Shown here piece by piece: positions 58,001-64,000 of a DNA stretch of 64,000 bases. The number at the start of each line of letters is the position of its first letter. The stretch's first letter is position 1. The position numbers and the translations under genes are program-made. A model generated the notes under the pieces. The model had not been told where the DNA came from. It saw only the letters and a list, made by a program, of their open reading frames with translations, and searched no databases. Origin of the DNA: Physcomitrium patens (taxonomy: Eukaryota > Streptophyta > Bryopsida > Funariales > Funariaceae); NCBI RefSeq assembly GCF_000002425.4, contig NC_037253.1, forward strand, positions 16,570,407 through 16,634,406, written 5' to 3'.

Positions 58001-58535
58001 TCGGTTGTCAGAGTTACATGCAATAATGAAGGCGCAGTTGAAGAAAGCTCAAGAACGACAAAAGATAAATGCAGATGTATATCGTAAAGAGCAACCACAA
58101 CTCAACGTGGGTGATAAGGTATGGCTACTTCGTCGCAATATCAAGACCACTCGACCTTGTGACAAATTGGACTATCGTAGGCTTGGCCCCTTTTCTGTTT
58201 CTGAACAGATCAACCCAGTTGCATATCGGTTACATCTACCGAAGTCAATGAAGATCCATCATGTATTCCACGTGTCTCTTCTTGAACCATATAAGACAGT
58301 GGATATACAAGGAAGAAGACAAATGCCACCGCCTCCTATAGAAGTAGATAATAATGAAGAATTTGAAGTGGAAGAGATATTAGACTCAAGGCGGCGCCGA
58401 AATAAGCTGGAATATCTTGTTCATTGGTGCGGATATGATATTAGTGAGCGCACATGGGAGCCATCCAGGAATCTAGCAAATGCATCAGCTAAAGTCAAAG
58501 TTTTTCATCAACGACATCCATCAAAACCAAGATGA
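54972..58535 (+). CDS. pol: pol polyprotein of TE-C (protease, RT, RNase H, integrase, chromodomain)
   Basis: Open in one frame from 54972 to 58535 (the end is firm). Translation most likely enters by -1 frameshift near 55014, since no good ATG starts it. Protease active site LVDSGASSCFLD (about 55165); RT with FVKKKDGSLRMCVDYRG and YLDDILIYS; RNase H with METDASDFALGAV and YEIHDKELLAI; integrase HHCC (HDFPAAGHFGYNK ... CDICSRSK) and D-D-E (SMDFITDLP, SDRGTQF, HPQTDGQTERVNQ); GPF module (RRLGPFSVSEQINPVAYRL); chromodomain at the end (FEVEEILDSRRRRNKLEYL ... TWEPSRNL) expected to target integration to methylated histone. All catalytic motifs are present. Gene order RT-RNase H-integrase marks Ty3/gypsy. 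Confidence 0.96.
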   Translation, partial: LQNEEYGCQRRQYVGKRVRPATIGTVRLESCTTSNKSPILSSKPSPCFIIDVRLGPNNYKASALVDSGASSCFLDEEFARCHRISLIQKTKPVHVEVIDGRPLSSGDVTHETLPVDIVINGHSSCVIFNIIRSPSNPVILGLSWLEKYNPRIDWISRKLDFPQSISNSSINQVKNHESSIVKLTPIGAKVFIHAAKEGSTFAIYAAPISESVKTSSGIPSQYQDYQDVFEKKNADILPEHRPYDCSIDLKEGTQPPFGPIYSLSQDELAELKTYIDENLAKNFIRHSKSPAGAPILFVKKKDGSLRMCVDYRGLNKITIKNRYPLPLISGLLDQLNQAKIYTKIDLRGAYNLVRIKEGDEWKTAFRTRYGHFEYNVMPFGLTNAPAAFQHLMNDVFREFLDNFVVCYLDDILIYSKNVEEHEIHVRQVLQKLRDAGLYAKMEKCVFHTTQVDFLGYIISNDGLMMDSKKVQTIMDWKIPKTVRDVQCFLGFANYYRIFIKDFSRVAAPLTCLTSKDKFQWNQEAEAAFEALKTSFVSAPVLYRVDFSKAFFMETDASDFALGAVLSQMGTDDKLHPIAFHSRKFSAAEINYEIHDKELLAIMDSFQEWRHYLEGASSPVTVYIDHKNLEYFMSTRVLNRRQARWSMSLSRFDFIITYRPGKQQGLSDALSRRSYFAPKEGDAAFEQQRTVLLKPEQFHLRAVKSTLTVDSTFLKQIQSSMSSDPLVHDIENNSSKSHDSSKFEFKNNLLYFEGRLYVPEGKARLRVLQARHDFPAAGHFGYNKTLELISRDFWWPQMWKSVKDFVQSCDICSRSKIPRHRPYGLLQPLPIPEQPWSSVSMDFITDLPNSRSYDSIFVIVDRFTKMAHFMSCTKSITGEETAKLFIDNIYRYHGLPKDIISDRGTQFVSRFWRILFKILKVDIKLSSAFHPQTDGQTERVNQVLEQYLRCTINYQQDDWTNLLPLAEFAYNNTVHSSTQQTPFFANYGYHPRLDTFDFSKVDNPAAEDMANRLSELHAIMKAQLKKAQERQKINADVYRKEQPQLNVGDKVWLLRRNIKTTRPCDKLDYRRLGPFSVSEQINPVAYRLHLPKSMKIHHVFHVSLLEPYKTVDIQGRRQMPPPPIEVDNNEEFEVEEILDSRRRRNKLEYLVHWCGYDISERTWEPSRNLANASAKVKVFHQRHPSKPR
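55014..55056 (+). promoter_or_regulatory. Candidate -1 frameshift signal of TE-C
   Basis: GGAAAAC at 55014-55020, 8-nt spacer (55021-55028), stem CCAGCT (55029-55034) / GGCTGG (55051-55056), 16-nt loop holding the gag stop. The first position (G GAA) departs from the classical X XXY YYZ rule, so the shift site is noncanonical. Confidence 0.6.
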
Positions 58536-58630
58536 AAACCTCTCTTATAAAAGAGACAAAATTGAGGCAAGATAACATTCAATTTCTTATCCTTGTTTGT
58601 AACTTCTTTGCATTTTGTGACGCTAATTAG

Positions 58631-59053
58631 ATGGAGAGCCAACAACCAGCGGATTCAACTCAAGAACCTTCGTTTGCTGACTTACCGGATGAGACATTGC
58701 GATTGTCACAACCTTCAAGACGACGCAACCGAAATGAAGACCCTCAAGAACGACATGTTCTTCCTCGAATAGATGGTGAGATACAACGCGTTTGGTATCA
58801 CGACCTTGGAAGAGATTCTCGATGTTTGGTGATATTATTGGAGATAGGAACGACTCCTGATGGTGTTTCAAATGTATTATTTGAAGGAAGTTATGAAGGC
58901 CTCAACAGTGATCAAATAACAGGGTGGTCTTCTCGCCCTGGAATGGGACACTATCGATGGCTAAGAGGACCCATCAACTATCTTCGAAGAGAACAAAGAT
59001 CAGAGTATGTAGCAAATATAATTCGCCGCATATTAGATTTTCTCAATATATAA
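58631..59053 (+). CDS. Third ORF of TE-C, conserved accessory protein of unknown function
   Basis: 140 codons, ATG 58631 to TAA 59051-59053, 95 bases after pol and 41 bases before the 3' LTR. Acidic/Ser-rich start, Arg/Asn-rich segment (SRRRNRNEDPQERH), hydrophobic strand (CLVILLEIG), then GHYRWLRGPINYL and an end rich in Arg and Ile (REQRSEYVANIIRRIL). No signal peptide or membrane segment, so not an envelope. Homologues stand at the same place in TE-A and TE-B. How it is translated (subgenomic RNA, reinitiation) is not visible. Confidence 0.8.
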   Translation: MESQQPADSTQEPSFADLPDETLRLSQPSRRRNRNEDPQERHVLPRIDGEIQRVWYHDLGRDSRCLVILLEIGTTPDGVSNVLFEGSYEGLNSDQITGWSSRPGMGHYRWLRGPINYLRREQRSEYVANIIRRILDFLNI

Positions 59054-59094
59054 TCACCGCTCCTCGTGGAACTCGTCCCTAGAAGGGGGGGTAA

Positions 59095-59624
59095 TGTCAC
59101 GGACATACATATAATTACCTATATGAATAGATAAAAGTATGTAAAAGTAGGTTAATTGTGTAATATCTTCTAGAGAAGCTTCTTAGAAGCTTCATAGATG
59201 TTGCTTTGACTTTATAGGAGTCTATAGTTGACTTTTAGGTTAGAAACTTGGTCAACAAGTTAGCCATGTGCCACGCATGTTGGAAGCTTAAAGAACAAGC
59301 TAACTACGTGGTCCATCCATAGAAAACTTGCCTTGCAAGCAAAGGCATGTGGCCTAGAAAGTCAACATATATTGGAGGTCTTATAGAACATCGCCACGTG
59401 GCTTCTAGTTAGATAGTATATATAGAGGCAAGAGTGAAGCCCTCTTCACTCTTGTCAACTCCTTTCTTGCTTCTAGTCTAGTTTCAAGGGTCTCTAGTTT
59501 TCTTGTATTTTGGCAATAGCCATTCCAGTTTCTTTCTTAATATACATATTTCTATTTTGTCCTATTTCTTTTTGAGAAAAGTCTCACTTACTCTTTAGCT
59601 TTCATCGAGTTCTTATCCCTGACA
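59095..59624 (+). repeat. 3' LTR of TE-C
   Basis: Identical length to the 5' LTR. Three differences seen (GACG/GATG, GGGCC/GGGTC, TTGTCC/TTATCC). Followed directly by TTGCA. Confidence 0.95.
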
Positions 59625-60596
59625 TTGCATTGTACTTGCACCACTTCCTATGATAATATTTGATAACATGCTATGGCTCTATATGATACAAGCACAAACT
59701 CTATTGTCAATGTTGAATCTTTTCTCGAGCTCAAAAAAGGTTGAATTTTACATAATCAATTTTTATGTCTTCTACCTCTAATTGTATATATTTTTAAAGG
59801 TTATAATTATTTTTTAAACAATCATAGAATTGTTAAAGTATAATGTATAATTTTTTATATATAAACCCAAAGAGTTGATTGTTGCACTTGATAACAATGT
59901 TGATGTTTTGGTTTGATAGGCAAGGATCGGAACAATTCAATAAATAAATAACATCTTGAAGTGATTTGTAAAAAAATCACTAATTAATACAATATTAACT
60001 TAATTCACATCAATCATTAGTTTAAAGCACATCTAAAGATATAAATATGTAATAATTTTCTTTGTCACAAGATTTGAGTTTAATAATTTTTTCTACATTG
60101 CAAAAATCACATTTTTTTTTATATTTCAAAGTGATTGAAATTTGATATATGCGCATCATGATACAAAATGATATAATATATTAAAACTTGATATATATTG
60201 GAAAATCATGTTGTTTTTATAATTATAATTTTTTTATAAATTTTTTATTTTTTTCAAAAACATATCTAAAATTTTAGTTTTCCAATTGATCTTCTCTACT
60301 TAAGATGTTAAAAAAATCAACTTCATATTCAAAAAAAATTAGATGATTTTGTGGTTGATATTTAATAAAAAATTATACTTTATTAACAATTCTACAATTA
60401 ATAGACATGTTTCTATTAAAATTCTCTAAAAAAACAGTCCATTTAGATAAAATTGTAAATTTGTGATAATCTTAAATAAAATTGACTGTTTAAGATGGTA
60501 TATTAGTAAAGAGATTACTTTTTTTTGTAATTTTTTGTATTATGATGTTCTTTAGTATTATTTTAAAATATATATAAATAACATAACAGATAATTC

Positions 60597-60627
<31 letters not shown>

Positions 60628-61451
60628 ATAAAATAAGATAGCAAAATAAAAACAACATCAAATTTGAAAATAATGATTTGCAACATCTAAACTACATGAT
60701 TCTTTCAAGTAAAAGAGTTGGTCTAATCTTCATTAAGAAATATTAATTTACAATATTGCAATTCTTATTCCAGCCCAATAATTAAGAACATGATATACAC
60801 AAACTGTTAAATAGACTATATACTCACTTACAACTAAGAAAGGATAAAAAAAAACCAATAAGATGTATATTTAAAAAGTATAAAGATACTAGAACATCTA
60901 CCACCAAGTATAGGTTTAGGATTTAGGGTTTAGAACACATCTTTAAGTAAAATATATTGTAAGATCTTGTTAGATCAAATGGCAAGATAAAAATGCAAGA
61001 TTCTGAATAAGATCTGGCAACCAACTCATTTTAATAAAATATAATAAATAAAACGTTGGTTTTGATTTTTTTTTAAATTATTTTTAATAACAAAGATTTT
61101 GTAAGCCATGGTTTCTATGAGAAAATATCTATTACAACATAAAGACATTCAAGAAAAACGTAAATAATTTATTTTTAAATTTTATATTTTTTATAAATCG
61201 AAATATTTCATTAATATTAATAGAATTCTCATTTTTATAGAACGCTAATTTACAATGAAGCTTAGAAATAATATATATTACTTCAAGAAATTTTGTAAAT
61301 TTAATAAATTCTTAAATTTTTTAAAAATAATATTGTTCTTCCAAACACATTTCATTGTTATAAATATTATCTAACACATTTTTATGAATCTTTTGAGTTT
61401 TTTGGTTATTTATAGCTATTTGATAAAAATTTATATTAGATATTAAAACAA

Positions 61452-61488
<37 letters not shown>

Positions 61489-61996
61489 TATAGATAAATT
61501 GATAGACATATATACGCATATGTACACACATGTATAGTCATATAACCATTGCTTAAGTAATTTTACATTGTTAAAATGTATATATCAAAAACTAAAGTTA
61601 GTTTTTTTAAATATTCTATTTATTTATATGCTAGAGTTTTATTTTAACATTTATTTTCCAGCTAATCCACTGTTTTTTGTTTAAAACTGTTAATAAAGAG
61701 GAAGTTTAAATTTTGAATTTAAATAATAGATTCTATTCAATTTAAAGAATTTGTAGTGCTATTATTTCAAAGTTGTAAATTTGCCCTTCAATGTTTATCC
61801 TGTTTCTTTGGTTTCATAATATGTTCTAAAGAAAATCTATGCCATAATAACCGAGGGTAATCAATAATAGATCCCAGAAAACACTTTTCTATCAAAAAAA
61901 ATGTAATACAAACAAAAAGAACATATGTATACACTTACCCATACCTTTTATATGTAGTTTAGTACAAATTTTATTATAATTGTTGTAGGCAACGGC

Positions 61997-62041
<45 letters not shown>

Positions 62042-62125
62042 TTACAAGATGAACAAGTAAAATAAAAAATAATTCCAACACAAAAATAAAATAATAATAA
62101 TAATAATAATAATAATATGTTTGTT

Positions 62126-62161
<36 letters not shown>

Positions 62162-63480
62162 ATTATGTTATAGTAAATATAAGATTATGTTACATATAAT
62201 TGAATTGTTGATGTAAAAGTATTTGAGTGTGTCATTGCTATGAATATGTTTTTCTTCTATGTATTTAGAGCCATTTCATCTTTACATAAGTTTATTATCT
62301 AAATTTACAATAGTGAAATTATTGACACAAGTCTGATTTTTATAAATATGGTTGCAAGGATGAAAATATTAGTAAAAATAAACATTCTATATGTGTAAAT
62401 ATAATTCATTTCTGGTCAAATACATTATATTCTTTTATTGTTTTACAGTGAATTATTAAGTATTTATATTTATTTATAATTAAGACGTTTAATTAATAAA
62501 TGGTTGTTAGAAGAGAGGGTAATTTGTTTGTTTGATGATGTTAAAAGAATTAATTAACATAAATATGTTTACATTATATTATCTTATTTTTTAAAAAGTA
62601 AAAAGTTTAAATAAAGAAGAATAAATCATAAAAGGTAAAAAACTAACAGTTTGGGATTTTAATAAAGTTATTTTAATATGAAAAATATCAGACGGTTCAC
62701 ATAACTATTTAACAAGTTTTACGTTATCTGCCTGTGATATTAAATGCAATCAACGGGAACATGCATTATACATTATTAATATTGATACAAATGGTGCTAT
62801 ATGTATCACAAAAAGAGAAAAAAACAAAGAAAAAAAAATAAAAAACCTTACTTGTTGATTTGTCTTAATTATGATATTGTTTTGTGATTCTTTGTATACA
62901 TATCAGGTGTGTTTTAAATACCTCCAATTTTACACCTACATGGATCTTGTCACTAAATATGACATCAGTCTTTGATATTACTTTTAGGTCACCTTTACAC
63001 ACTTAATATTGTACACATATTTTCCAAAAGAAGGTGTACAATATACATTTTAAAATATACACAAAAGAAAATCTAAATGTATATGTATATGTATATATAA
63101 AGTCATTCCATTACTTAAAGAATAAAATGCGTTCAATCATGAAAAGCAAGAAAGAAAGAAAACATATTTTAAAACTTTTCAAACACACATCCATACAAAC
63201 CATACATTTATACCCATTTTAAACCTATTACTTACTGTTTGTAAAAGTCAAGATTGATTGCACATATACATACATAAACGTGGACAAAAATTTGATCGTC
63301 CGAGAAGAAAAAATAAAATAAAATAAAATACAACAAACAAACAAACAAAGAAACCAAATGCATCTGAGAATCGGAAACACGTCACGAGATTTTGAGTCAC
63401 GAAAAAGAAAAGAAAAAATCTCCACGTCGGAATATCCAAAACCCCCAAAAAAACCGCAACCTATAATTGAATTGCAAATG
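59625..63480. other. AT-rich intergenic spacer
   Basis: No coding frame of note. TA runs at 60598-60623, 61455-61486, 61997-62037 and 62129-62159, an ATA run at 62090-62116, and a short AAATA run near 63310-63330. A lone TTTAGGATTTAGGGTTTAG stretch at about 60910 resembles plant telomere repeats. Confidence 0.6.
61997..62159. repeat. Cluster of TA and ATA microsatellites
   Basis: TA run (61997-62037), ATA run (62090-62116) and TA run (62129-62159) within 165 bases. Confidence 0.9.
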
Positions 63481-64000
63481 GGATCTCAATGAATCGATAG
63501 ATTAAAACTCCCCTCAGATTTTAAAGTTCCCTGTTTTAGGGTTGATGTCGCCCACGAGATCTTCCCGAAGTGAAGTTTTTTTTTTGCAACGAGATTGTTG
63601 GGTTTTGTCTCCGTCGTAGCGATGGTGCCAGACGGCGAATGATCGAACCATAATGGAATCTGAAGCTCGGGGCAGCGGCAAACGAAATCCAAATCCATAC
63701 AAACGCACTCACACACACTGTCGCTCGCTCGCTAGCTCGCATGTCGTTCCTCCGACGTCACCGAATGCTTGTCGAGCTGGAGGCAATCCTGCCCATAAAG
63801 ACAGATTTGGGAGAAGGCAGCTTCTTCGCCATTGGAGGAAACCATGTGGCGGGCATTTCCTATCTGGTTTCCGATTCCTTTGGGTCCCTTGTATCTGTAT
63901 CTGTACTACCCTCATTGTGCCGTGTTAGATTTTCCGCATCTAGTGAGGAATTCTAAGAGCTCAGTGGTCACAGTGCAGTATTGGTTTGCGGAGATAGGCG
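63481..64000. other. Probable 5' end of a gene running out of the window
   Basis: GC and CpG content rise abruptly. On the plus strand an ATG at 63844 (MWRAFPIWFPIPLG) stays open to the end of the window, and another ATG at 63741 (MSFLRRHRMLVELEA) opens a 71-codon frame. Neither matches a family I know, and direction is uncertain, so no product is named. Confidence 0.3.

Larger units (their letters stand above)
53292..59624 (+). mobile_element. TE-C: complete, young Ty3/gypsy chromovirus
   Basis: Two 530-bp LTRs (53292-53821, 59095-59624) that differ at only three positions by eye, all transitions. Perfect target duplication TTGCA (53287-53291 and 59625-59629). Total 6,333 bp. Uninterrupted gag, pol and third ORF, self-complementary primer site, one leader module, polypurine tract AGAAGGGGGGG ahead of the 3' LTR. 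By structure this is the autonomous member of the lineage and may be able to move. Confidence 0.97.

Noticed and set aside
58631-59053. Envelope gene (errantivirus-like) after pol
   Set aside because: Only 140 codons, no signal peptide, no membrane segment, no cleavage site, no Cys pattern.
60905-60935. Interstitial telomere at about 60910
   Set aside because: Only two or three imperfect TTTAGGG-like units; too short to be more than chance or a promoter telobox.
61321-61527. 68-codon minus frame with Tyr/Ile repeat
   Set aside because: Translation of a TA microsatellite.

Overview
The window is nuclear DNA of a land plant. Three spliced plant genes with GT-AG introns lie in AT-rich intergenic DNA that is full of TA microsatellites and Ty3/gypsy LTR retrotransposons. 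The chromodomain-bearing gypsy elements, and a second degenerate gypsy family whose gag and pol wording resembles what I recall from Physcomitrium, suggest a moss or another bryophyte. That placement is inference; no species marker is present. || Layout. 0.8-3.3 kb, minus strand: a nine-exon, membrane-anchored UDP-arabinose 4-epimerase (MUR4/UXE type). 3.3-9.6 kb: upstream DNA and AT-rich spacer with a small foldback element. 9.6-11.3 kb, minus strand: a single CRM (YhbY-like) domain, probably organelle-targeted RNA-binding protein. 11.3-17.1 kb: mostly AT-rich spacer. 17.1-20.6 kb: heavily decayed element TE-D (plus). 20.65-22.56 kb: a lone LTR (S1). 22.5-45.1 kb: a nested stack. The outer element TE-E is a minus-strand gypsy ruin bounded by a 1,063-bp near-identical direct repeat. 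It is interrupted by solo LTR S2 (39.4-40.9 kb) and by TE-B (26.13-38.80 kb, plus), and TE-B is itself interrupted by TE-A (26.66-33.19 kb, plus). 45.1-45.6 kb: a broken receptor-like kinase. 46.5-48.5 kb, minus strand: a four-coding-exon F-box/kelch gene. 53.29-59.62 kb: TE-C, a complete, young, apparently coding-competent chromovirus with 530-bp LTRs and TTGCA target duplications. 59.6-63.5 kb: AT-rich spacer. 63.5-64 kb: GC rises, probably the 5' end of a gene that continues outside. || The most interesting material is shared by TE-A, TE-B, TE-C and the decayed TE-D. (1) A primer-binding site 1-2 nt after the 5' LTR is complementary to the predicted 5' end of the same mRNA, which predicts self-primed reverse transcription; the pairing covaries between elements. 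(2) gag and pol overlap in the -1 frame. Ahead of the gag stop in TE-A, TE-B and TE-C lie a conserved GGAAAAY, an 8-nt spacer and a 6-bp stem with a 16-nt loop, and the stem also survives in TE-D. (3) The 5' leader is built from about 105-nt hairpin-bracketed modules, one in TE-C, two in TE-B and three in TE-A, with compensatory stem changes. (4) A third ORF of about 115-140 codons lies downstream of pol and is conserved between families. (5) The LTR promoters of TE-A and TE-B carry arrays of perfect heat-shock-element pentamers. These make a coherent, testable picture of a heat-responsive, self-priming, frameshifting plant chromovirus lineage with an undescribed accessory protein.
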